A stretch of 13,901 bases of DNA. Source: an uncultured Oscillospiraceae bacterium (GTDB lineage Bacteria > Bacillota > Clostridia > Oscillospirales > Oscillospiraceae). A program made the translations under genes and the position numbers. Shown piece by piece: positions 5,590 through 12,800 of this stretch (positions are counted from its first letter, which is position 1; each line of letters opens with the position of its first letter). The stretch spans positions 1 to 13,901 of the forward strand of contig CAKTXB010000029.1 in NCBI GenBank assembly GCA_934630555.1, in the 5' to 3' direction. A model generated the notes under the pieces. It was not told the origin of the DNA and searched no databases. It saw only the letters and a program-made list of their open reading frames with translations.

Positions 5590-6376
5590 AGCCTTGTACT
5601 GTGCCTTCCGCGCGGATCATGGCGCGAATGGCCTCAACAGCGGTGCGGATCGCACCGTCTGTTTCATGGACGATGGGATTTTCCAGCCCCAGCGCCGCGC
5701 GCTCCTGATTGCCGACGACCAGAAACACCGACCCGCAGCGCACATGGCGATAGGCTGCCACGATGAACAGGGCGGCAGATTCCATTTCCGATGCCTTACA
5801 GCCGAGTTTTTTCCACGCTTCCCATTTGTCCTTGAGCTGCTGACCGACCGGCATGAGCTGCGGGTCGTGCTGTCCGTAAAACGAGTCCTTGCACTGCACC
5901 ACGCCCATATGATGGCGATAGCCCAGCTTTTGCGCCGCTGTGCGCAGTGCCAGCGCCACGTCAAAATCTGCAACAGCCGGGTATTCCTCCGGCGCATACT
6001 CTTTGGAAGTGCCCTCCATGCGTACTGCGCCGGTCGCGATGACGAGATCGCCGCCCAAAACATCCGTCTGGATGCCGCCGCACGTGCCAACACGCAGGAA
6101 CGTGTCTGCGCCGCAGTTTACGGCTTCCTCCATAGCGATAGCCGCGGACGGGCCGCCAATGCCGGTGGACAGGACGCTGACCTTCACGCCGTCCAGCGTG
6201 CCGGTGTACGTAACAAACTCGCGGTTGTCCGCCACAAGCCTGGCATCATCAAAATATGCCGCAATTTTGGCGCTGCGTTTGGGGTCGCCGGGCAGAATGA
6301 CATAGCGGCCAATATCGCCCTTGCGCAGCTGCACATGGTATTGCAGGCCAACTTCACCAGAATAGTTCTGCATCAT
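5588..6376 (-). CDS. udp: Uridine phosphorylase (nucleoside phosphorylase-I family)
   Basis: The enzyme splits uridine with phosphate to uracil and ribose 1-phosphate in pyrimidine salvage. The 262 residues carry the NP-I signatures: GDP at 30-32 with Arg34, STGIGGPS (70-77), RVGTCGG (95-101) with Arg95 and Thr98 for phosphate, and EMES (197-200) for ribose binding. Similarity to E. coli Udp is clear ([25 protein letters not shown]). In the uracil pocket Gln169 fits E. coli Gln166, but the Arg168 position is Asp171, so base preference may differ. AAGGAGGA (6381-6388) selects the ATG at 6376, or the adjacent ATG at 6373; the open frame up to 6427 is not used. It sits between queA and tgt and is unrelated to queuosine. 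A purine-specific relative is possible but less likely. Confidence 0.85.
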   Translation of the reverse strand: MMQNYSGEVGLQYHVQLRKGDIGRYVILPGDPKRSAKIAAYFDDARLVADNREFVTYTGTLDGVKVSVLSTGIGGPSAAIAMEEAVNCGADTFLRVGTCGGIQTDVLGGDLVIATGAVRMEGTSKEYAPEEYPAVADFDVALALRTAAQKLGYRHHMGVVQCKDSFYGQHDPQLMPVGQQLKDKWEAWKKLGCKASEMESAALFIVAAYRHVRCGSVFLVVGNQERAALGLENPIVHETDGAIRTAVEAIRAMIRAEGTVQG

Positions 6377-6437
6377 TGTATCCTCCTTAAAATTTCTGCT
6401 CTGTCGTTTGCTGAGCGCGTAAATCATGTATCTTTAT

Positions 6438-6464
6438 TTTATACAATCCTGCTCCGATGCACAA
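6438..6464 (-). promoter_or_regulatory. Weak promoter candidate for the uridine phosphorylase gene
   Basis: On the minus strand TATAAA (6443-6438) lies about 62 nt upstream of the ATG at 6376. The best -35 is TTGTGC (6464-6459) with a short 15-nt spacer. The AT-rich patch stands out in a GC-rich gap, but spacing is poor. I see no better promoter between the queA stop and this gene. Confidence 0.3.
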
Positions 6465-6520
6465 GGGGCAATTTCTGTGCCGGTGTGCGGCCGCATTGGC
6501 ATTTTCCAATTTGCGGCGCA

Positions 6521-6554
6521 TAGAATAAGCCACGACCAGTTTTTGGCCGTGGCT
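6521..6554 (-). terminator. Probable terminator after queA
   Basis: AGCCACGACC (6528-6537) pairs with GGCCGTGGCT (6545-6554) with one A-C mismatch and a loop of about 7 nt. It lies about 20 nt past the queA stop. On the minus strand it is followed by TATTCTATG, a poor U-tract, so termination may be partial. Confidence 0.5.
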
Positions 6555-6574
6555 GTTTCCGATGCCGCAATGCG

Positions 6575-7630
6575 TCAGGACGGGTCGTCTGCGGCGGGCA
6601 GCCCGTCGGCGATCAGCATGGCGTCGCCAAACGAGAAAAATCGGTAGCGCTCCTGCACGGCAATGTTGTAGGCGTTCAAAATGTGCTCCCGGCCTGCAAA
6701 AGCAGACACAAGCATGACGAGCGTGCTCTCCGGCAGGTGGAAGTTTGTAATGAGCGCATCCATCGCTTTAAACCTGTAACCGGGATAAATGAAAATGTCT
6801 GTCCATGCAGAGCATTCATGCAAGCGCCCGTGCTCGTCGGCCAGGGATTCCAGCGTGCGGCAGGACGTTGTGCCCACGCATACGACGCGCCCGCCTGCAT
6901 CCTTTGTCTGATTGATACAGTCGGCGGTTTCGCGGGAGATCATGCAGAACTCGCTGTGCATGTGATGCTCTGTGACCTCGTCAGCCTTTACGGGGCGGAA
7001 CGTACCAAGACCCACGTGCAGCGTGACATAGGCCAGCTTCACGCCCTTGTCCTGAATTTTTTGCAGCAGCTCCGGCGTAAAGTGCAGGCCGGCCGTCGGC
7101 GCGGCAGCAGAACCGTTGATTTTGGAATAGACTGTTTGATAGCGTTCATTGTCCTGCAATTCTTCCTTGATATAGGGCGGCAGCGGCATTTTACCAAGAC
7201 GCTCGAGCACCTCCAGAAAGATGCCCGTATAGTGGAACTGCACGAGCTTGTTGCCGTCGTCGCGTTCCCCCACGACTGTGGCTGTCAGTTCGCCATTTCC
7301 AAATGACAGCTGCGTGCCGGTGTGTGTTTTGCGCCCCGGCTTGGTCAGGCATTCCCAAACGCCCTTCCCCTCGTCCCTGAGCAGCAGCACCTCCACCGCG
7401 CCGCCGGTGGGCACACGGCAGCCGAGCAGGCGCGCGGGAAGCACGCGGGAATTGTTGAGCACCAAACAGTCGCCCGGCCGCAGCAGGTCCGCGATCTCAT
7501 AAAAATGCCGGTGGCCCACCGCGCCGGTCGTGCGGTCCAGCGTCATGAGGCGCGAGGCGTCCCGGCGCTCCAGCGGCGTCTGCGCGATCAGCTCGGGCGG
7601 CAGCTCATAGTAAAAATCATGCGTTTTCAA
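6575..7630 (-). CDS. queA: S-adenosylmethionine:tRNA ribosyltransferase-isomerase
   Basis: QueA transfers and isomerises the ribose of S-adenosylmethionine onto preQ1 in tRNA, giving epoxyqueuosine. It acts after Tgt. Conserved blocks are [11 protein letters not shown] (58-68), GKMPLPPYI (146-154), AAPTAGLHF (176-184), [10 protein letters not shown] (205-214), [10 protein letters not shown] (295-304) and [13 protein letters not shown] (327-339). The start is a TTG at 7630: the family N-terminus [16 protein letters not shown] begins right after it, and GAGGAG lies 6 nt upstream. This gives 351 aa, the usual length. The upstream ATG at 7672 would add 14 residues foreign to the family. A good promoter sits at 7770-7798 and faces the asd promoter. 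Confidence 0.96.
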   Translation of the reverse strand: MKTHDFYYELPPELIAQTPLERRDASRLMTLDRTTGAVGHRHFYEIADLLRPGDCLVLNNSRVLPARLLGCRVPTGGAVEVLLLRDEGKGVWECLTKPGRKTHTGTQLSFGNGELTATVVGERDDGNKLVQFHYTGIFLEVLERLGKMPLPPYIKEELQDNERYQTVYSKINGSAAAPTAGLHFTPELLQKIQDKGVKLAYVTLHVGLGTFRPVKADEVTEHHMHSEFCMISRETADCINQTKDAGGRVVCVGTTSCRTLESLADEHGRLHECSAWTDIFIYPGYRFKAMDALITNFHLPESTLVMLVSAFAGREHILNAYNIAVQERYRFFSFGDAMLIADGLPAADDPS

Positions 7631-7636
7631 GGGCTT

Positions 7637-7642
7637 CTCCTC
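7637..7642 (-). promoter_or_regulatory. Ribosome binding site fixing a TTG start of queA
   Basis: GAGGAG on the minus strand lies 6 nt from the TTG at 7630-7628. No ATG or GTG lies at matching distance, so this site decides the rare TTG start. Confidence 0.75.
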
Positions 7643-7671
7643 GCTTCTTGTAAAAATCCCGCGGCGGTGCA

Positions 7672-7700
7672 TTGACAGCCGGGGCTGGGTGTGCTATGAT
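7672..7700 (+). promoter_or_regulatory. Promoter for asd-dapA
   Basis: TTGACA (7672-7677), a 17-nt spacer and TATGAT (7695-7700) form a near-consensus sigma-A promoter. The start site would be near 7707, giving a leader of about 137 nt before asd. It lies within the predicted 5' leader of the opposite gene queA. Confidence 0.8.
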
Positions 7701-7843
7701 GTGGTCGCGGTTTGAAAGACATATGTCCGTTTCTCAAGAACATATTCGCCGTTCAAACACAGTTTTAATATTATAGTACATTCCAAAGTTACATTCAACC
7801 GTAACTTTTGCGTGATGTCAGAACGAAACGGAGCGATTTTGAA
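7701..7843 (+). promoter_or_regulatory. Structured 5' leader of asd
   Basis: The AT-rich leader contains a 10-bp palindrome GACATATGTC (7718-7727), a long-range pairing GTTTGAA/TTCAAAC (7710-7716 with 7752-7758) around it, and a hairpin AAAGTTAC/GTAACTTT (7785-7792 with 7801-7808) followed by a T. I do not recognise a lysine riboswitch or T-box, and the leader is too short for a normal lysine riboswitch. The ribosome binding site (GGAG, 7830-7833) lies 10 nt before the ATG. Confidence 0.45.
7770..7798 (-). promoter_or_regulatory. Promoter for queA, facing the asd promoter
   Basis: On the minus strand TTGAAT (7798-7793), a 17-nt spacer and a perfect TATAAT (7775-7770) form a strong sigma-A match. 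The start site would be near 7763, with a leader of about 133 nt before the TTG at 7630. It lies inside the asd leader, so the two transcripts overlap by roughly 57 nt. Confidence 0.7.
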
Positions 7844-8932
7844 ATGAAGAAGTACAAAGTTGGTATCATCGGTGCAACAGGGATGGTCGGCCAGCGGTTC
7901 GTGCTGCTGTGCGCAGAGCATCCGTGGTTTGAAATTGCCGCACTTGCGGCCAGCGGACACAGCGCGGGCAAGACATATCGCGAGGCCATCGGCACGCGCT
8001 GGCACATGACAGACGCCATGCCGAAGTCCGTGGCGGATATGGTCGTTCTGGATGCGGAGACAGACGCGGAAAAAATCGCGGCGGCGGTCGACTTTGTGTT
8101 CTGTGCCGTCAATATGAAAAAAGATGAAATTAAAGCGCTGGAAGAACGCTATGCCAAGCTCGAGTGTCCGGTGGTGTCCAACAACTCTGCGCACCGCGGT
8201 ACGCCGGATGTGCCCATGGTCGTGCCGGAGATCAATGCAGACCACATCCGCATTATTGATGCCCAGCGCAGGCGCCTTGGCACAAAACGCGGCTTTATTG
8301 CCGTCAAGTCCAACTGCAGCCTGCAAAGCTATGTGCCGGCGTTGCATCCGCTTATGAAATTCGGCCTGGACCGGGCGCTGGTGTGCACTTATCAGGCCAT
8401 TTCCGGCGCTGGCAAAACGTTTGAAACGTGGCCGGAGATGATCGACAACGTCATCCCCTACATCGGCGGTGAGGAAGAAAAGTCCGAGCAGGAGCCGCTG
8501 AAGCTCTGGGGCCACATCGAAGGCGACCGCATTGTGAACGCGACAGAGCCGGCTATCACCGCGCAGTGCCTGCGCGTGCCGTGCTCCGACGGCCATATGG
8601 CAGCGTGCTTCATGAAGTTCAAGGGTGAAAAGCCCTCCATCGACGAGATCAAGTCCATCTGGGCCAACTACAAGGGCCGTGCGCAGGAGCTGAAGCTCCC
8701 CTCCGCACCGGAGCACTTCCTGCACTACTTTGAAGAAGCCGACCGTCCGCAGACGAAACTCGACCGGATGCTGGAAGGCGGCATGGCCGTGTCCATCGGC
8801 CGTCTGCGCGAGGATACGCAGTATGACTACAAGTTCGTGTGTCTTTCTCACAACACCCTGCGCGGAGCGGCAGGCGGCGCGGTGCTGCTGGCAGAGCTGC
8901 TTTGCGCGGAAGGATATATCACAGCAAAATAA
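7844..8932 (+). CDS. asd: Aspartate-semialdehyde dehydrogenase, archaeal/clostridial type
   Basis: Asd reduces aspartyl phosphate to aspartate semialdehyde with NADPH, the branch point to lysine/diaminopimelate and to threonine and methionine. The 362-residue protein begins with a Rossmann motif GATGMVGQ (10-17). The active-site cysteine is Cys158 in KSNCSLQSY, and a probable acid/base His251 lies in DGHMAACF. Other conserved stretches are SNNSAHR, ISGAGKTFETWP and HNTLRGAAGG. The length and the SNCSLQSYVPAL motif place it in the class shared by archaea, fungi and many Clostridia, not the E. coli class. The ATG at 7844 follows GGAG by 10 nt; the frame extends to 7808 but those residues do not fit the family. 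dapA follows after 19 nt, so both form an operon under the promoter at 7672-7700. Confidence 0.95.
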   Translation: MKKYKVGIIGATGMVGQRFVLLCAEHPWFEIAALAASGHSAGKTYREAIGTRWHMTDAMPKSVADMVVLDAETDAEKIAAAVDFVFCAVNMKKDEIKALEERYAKLECPVVSNNSAHRGTPDVPMVVPEINADHIRIIDAQRRRLGTKRGFIAVKSNCSLQSYVPALHPLMKFGLDRALVCTYQAISGAGKTFETWPEMIDNVIPYIGGEEEKSEQEPLKLWGHIEGDRIVNATEPAITAQCLRVPCSDGHMAACFMKFKGEKPSIDEIKSIWANYKGRAQELKLPSAPEHFLHYFEEADRPQTKLDRMLEGGMAVSIGRLREDTQYDYKFVCLSHNTLRGAAGGAVLLAELLCAEGYITAK

Positions 8933-8951
8933 TTCGTAAAGGGGTCTTTGC

Positions 8952-9824
8952 ATGAAGCAGCCTGTTTTTGAAGGCGTTGCGACCGCGCTGGTCACGCCCT
9001 TCCAAAGCAGTACCGTCGATTACGAAAAACTCGAACAGCTTCTGGACTTTCAGCTCTCCGCGGGCGTGGACGCCATTGTCGTCTGCGGCACGACCGGCGA
9101 AGCGGCCACCATGACGCCGCAGGAGCAGCTGGGCGTCATTGCCCACTGCATCCGCTATGTGGCGGGCCGCTGCAAGGTCATTGCAGGCACGGGCAGCAAC
9201 TCCACCGCGCACTGTCTGGAAACAAGCCGCGTGGCGGCCTCCATCGGCGCAGACGCGCTTTTGCTGGTCACGCCGTATTACAACAAGTGTACACAGTCCG
9301 GCCTCATTGCGCACTACACGCGCGTGGCAGACGCCGTGAGCGTGCCTGTCATCGTGTACAACGTGCCCAGCCGCACGGGCATGGACATCAGCGTGGATAC
9401 ATACCGCGTGCTCTCAGAGCACCCGAACATTGGCGGTGTCAAGGAAGCCTCCTCCAGTGTGTGCAAGACCGCGCGTATTCTGGACGCGTGCGGCGACCAG
9501 CTGCCCGTCTGGTCCGGCAATGATGATGAGGCCGTGCCCATGATGTCCATTGGCGCGAAAGGGCTCATCTCCGTGCTCTCAAACATCCGGCCCAAGCAGA
9601 CGCTGGAAATGATCCGCGCCTGCCGCGCGGGCGACTACGAAACCGCCGGCCGGATGCAGGTGGCGCTCATGCCGCTCATTGACGCGCTGTTCTGTGAGGT
9701 GAACCCCATCCCCATCAAGCAGGCGCTGAATCTGGAAGGCTTTGACGTGGGCCTCCCCCGCCTGCCGCTCACACCGCTTTCAGAAGCAAATCTGCAAAGG
9801 CTCAAAACGCTGCTGGCGTCGTGA
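8952..9824 (+). CDS. dapA: 4-hydroxy-tetrahydrodipicolinate synthase
   Basis: DapA condenses aspartate semialdehyde with pyruvate, the first step unique to diaminopimelate and lysine synthesis. It is a TIM-barrel aldolase of normal length (290 aa). The Schiff-base lysine is Lys164 (GGVKEAS). The catalytic triad is Tyr136 (YNVPSRTG), Thr47 (GTTGEA) and Tyr110 (TPYYN), with Arg141 at the entrance. In the lysine feedback site the E. coli residues His53, His56 and Glu84 are replaced by Pro56, Gln59 and His87, while Asn80 is kept (Asn83). This suggests weak or no lysine inhibition, as reported for several Gram-positive enzymes. AAAGGGG lies 7 nt before the ATG. It uses the product of asd, encoded 19 nt upstream, and a strong terminator follows. 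Confidence 0.96.
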   Translation: MKQPVFEGVATALVTPFQSSTVDYEKLEQLLDFQLSAGVDAIVVCGTTGEAATMTPQEQLGVIAHCIRYVAGRCKVIAGTGSNSTAHCLETSRVAASIGADALLLVTPYYNKCTQSGLIAHYTRVADAVSVPVIVYNVPSRTGMDISVDTYRVLSEHPNIGGVKEASSSVCKTARILDACGDQLPVWSGNDDEAVPMMSIGAKGLISVLSNIRPKQTLEMIRACRAGDYETAGRMQVALMPLIDALFCEVNPIPIKQALNLEGFDVGLPRLPLTPLSEANLQRLKTLLAS

Positions 9825-9830
9825 CAACAT

Positions 9831-9867
9831 AAAAAGAGCATTGCCCCGGCGGGCAATGCTCTTTTTT
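9831..9867. terminator. Strong bidirectional terminator after dapA
   Basis: AAAAAGAGCATTGCCC (9831-9846) pairs with GGGCAATGCTCTTTTT (9851-9866) over a CGGC loop. Six Ts follow on the plus strand and five on the minus strand. It lies between the convergent genes dapA and the large secreted protein and can end both transcripts. Confidence 0.95.
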
Positions 9868-9876
9868 GCGTGTGCA

Positions 9877-12800
9877 TTATGTTTTTTGGAGATTCACAAG
9901 CGTCGCGTTTCGCATGGGAACATAGCGCGTGCCGTCAAGAACGTAGACCTTGTAGGTATCGCCCGGCTGGGTGTTTGCAAACGTGGCTTTAATGGTCAGC
10001 TGCTTGCCGGACAGCGTGCCCTTCTGATACTTCAGTTCCGCCAGTCTGCCCGCGGCGTTAAAGCGGACGATCAACACCGACGCTTCCTTTTCCGCGTTCG
10101 GCCCGGCGGCAACATCTGCCGTGATCGTCGTCTTTGTTTCGTCCTGCGTGACCTCCGTACCAACGTCCACGACAGAACCGCCGATCAGGCGTACATAACG
10201 GTTGCCCTTCGTTAAGAACGCGTCCTTCGTTGAAAGCGTCGCGTTCGCGCCATCCGTGTCCGCACCCGCGTAAACGGTGCAGTCGTCAGCAATAATCACG
10301 CCATCCGTGTCATCCATTGTGACAGGAATTGTTTTCTCCGCACCCATTTTTATAATAACCGTACCGCCATTGATTGTAATGTTGTCCGGCTCTTTCGTAT
10401 CACTGCCGAGAGCGAGTTCGGTATCCTCATGCCGGATACCATATCCAAGTGTAGACACAAGCTCCAATTTGCCGTTGCTTACAGAGAGCTTGGAACCGCC
10501 ATTTTTGATGCCATACGACGCTATATTCAGAGTAGACAATCTCAAAGCGGGATATTGCGTTGTATCTTCTCTCCACTGCTTACCCGAACTGGTTGATGCA
10601 GTATACTTATATCCGCAGCCTATGCTTTCTGCTCTGACGCTGCCGCCTTCAATGTGCAGATAACCGGCAACGAGCGCCTCATGATGGCTGCCGATCGCAA
10701 CGACCTGCGCGTTGTCTTTGATCGTTGCAATATAGGGTACGTCAATGGCAGAGCATTTCGCATTTTCCTCACCGTTCGCGTCATCGACCTTGGCATAAAT
10801 CTTGCTGTTGCCAGAAACATTCAGATCGCTGGCGTTCAGCGCGCCTGGCTCTGTCTTTGAACGTCCTTTGGAGTTCAGACTGTTTTTGCAGGTGACGTTG
10901 ATGCTGCAATTCCCTCCAACATCCATCTGGCTGGTCGCTCTGATGGTAGCAATGCTCGGATAATCCGCGTGTGCATTCAGCGTACCATCGCCAAAGAAGG
11001 CGACTGTGCTGCAATAAATCGCCATCTTTCCGCTGACCGTTGTGCTCAGGGTGTTCTCTCCGACCAGCTTAATGGAAATACCGTTTTTACTGCCACTTGC
11101 GGAAATGATCGCATCTTTGTCACCTGTTTCCGTCAAGGTCACGTGATCCAGCGTCAAAACATTGGTTGCCGCGTCATAGGAAATCTTGCCTGTATAGGAA
11201 ACTCCGCTGTCTTTCAGCACATCGTCTGCTTTTAGTTTGTCGAGCTTCACACCGGCGATATAAACCTCCGGAACGTCAGGACCCGCGCTTATCTTGTCTG
11301 TTTTTTCACTCACCAGACTGCCCGCATAGCCGACACAGGTCGCGACACAGTAGATCTGATAACCGACATCCGATGCTGTCAAAGTGTACTTTGCATAAAC
11401 TGCATCCTTGATAGCAGTCTCCGTGCCATACCGAGAGCGATACCATCGATAGTTCACACTTCTTACATCCGCAACATTGCTATTCTCAAGCGTTGCAGTC
11501 AGCTTGTAGTCCTTTTCCAGCTGGCCCGTGATCTTGAGCGTACCCTTCAGCACCGGCTCGCCGTTGGGGTCGAATGTTGCGCTGCCATTGACCCAGTAGG
11601 CATCTTTCATTTCCACGCGGTTTCCTTCGCTGTCCGTGCAGATGTAACCAAGCGCCCACTTGATGGCGTTGTAGGAAACGCGGTAGTTGCCGTTGCGGGC
11701 GTTCGTTTCGACGTACACATAGCCGCCGTTCATCTGGACAATGCCATAGCCGGTCGCACCGGCGGTGAACAGATGCCCGTTGTAGCCGCCGACGGTCTGC
11801 ACATGGTACTGCGTGCTGCTGCCCGCATCCACGCCGGTAATGCCATTGAGGGTGATGTCATCGCCTGCGGAAATGCCCGTCACGTTGGGGTAGCCGTTTG
11901 CCTGCTGGGTGAGCAACCTCGGATTGATGGTCACAGGGCCTGTGATACCGCGCACGGTGATGTTCGTATCCACCGCGCCGATGGTCACATCGCCTTCTTC
12001 CAGCACCGCGCTGGACGCGTCGCGCACCTCTTTGGCATAGATGCCGAACGCGCTCGCCGCGCCGAGGACGTTGATGTTGAGCTGCGGCGTGGTCGTGCAG
12101 CCCTCCGCCGCGTCAATGGTCAGGTCGCCGTAATTCAAAATGCCGTAGCACCTGCCGGTGAGCGGCGTGCTGGTTTCCGAATTGAGGACCAGATCGCGGT
12201 CACGCGCGTAGTTTTTCATATTGATGTTGACCACCGCGCCATCCGCCAGCACGATGTGCAGCTCCGCGTTGGAGAAAATGCCGACCGCTTCGCCGTATTT
12301 AGGTGTCTGACAGCCGTGCGTGATCGTGACCGTGCCGCCGAGCGTCAGCGTGCGGCTGGCCGAATCATAGCTCATCCAGCCCGCGTCATCGCCGACCGCT
12401 TTGTATGCAAGATCCTCGCTCTTGTCGATGGCAATGCCGTCCACGCTCAAGCCGGTATATACCGAAACGTCGTTGTCAGCTGTGACTGCGTCAACGGGCG
12501 TAGAGATCACGACAGCTTTTGCCGGACCTGCGGCATACTCCGTCGTAGCGGCGGTACGCGCATAGACTACATAGGTTTTACGCGGCGTCAGGCCCGTGAA
12601 CAGGGTCTCTTTCTGCCAGCCGATGGACGGCAGAGTGGTGTTTTCCGAGCCGAGCGCGTACTCGATCTCCTGATTGCCGGGATTATCGCCAAGGATGCTC
12701 GCCGCCGTGACCGTGATGGTATAGGGCGTTATGGACAGCTCGCCAAAGCTGCTTGCGTCAATGCTCGCGCCCGTTTCCAGGTCGTGCTTCACCGTGACGT

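Noticed and set aside
6490..6516. A hairpin CCGCA-TTGG/CCAA-TT-TGCGG as terminator
   Set aside because: It has a 2-nt bulge and no U-tract on either strand; the hairpin nearer the queA stop is the better candidate.
4478..6523. A 681-codon open frame on the plus strand opposite tgt and the uridine phosphorylase gene
   Set aside because: It is an antisense shadow of two well-supported genes in GC-rich DNA, with low-complexity, His/Arg/Ala-rich translation and no ribosome binding site.
7631..7763. A preQ1 riboswitch in the queA leader
   Set aside because: preQ1 control of queuosine genes is common, but I could not match the compact preQ1-I stem and A-rich tail or a preQ1-II fold here.
7723..7776. 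A 17-codon leader peptide ORF in the asd leader (MSVSQEHIRRSNTVLIL)
   Set aside because: It has no lysine, threonine or methionine codon run and only a poor ribosome binding site, so classical attenuation is not supported.
7694..8995. A 433-codon minus-strand open frame opposite asd
   Set aside because: It is a shadow of asd, which has all its active-site motifs; the antisense translation resembles no protein family.
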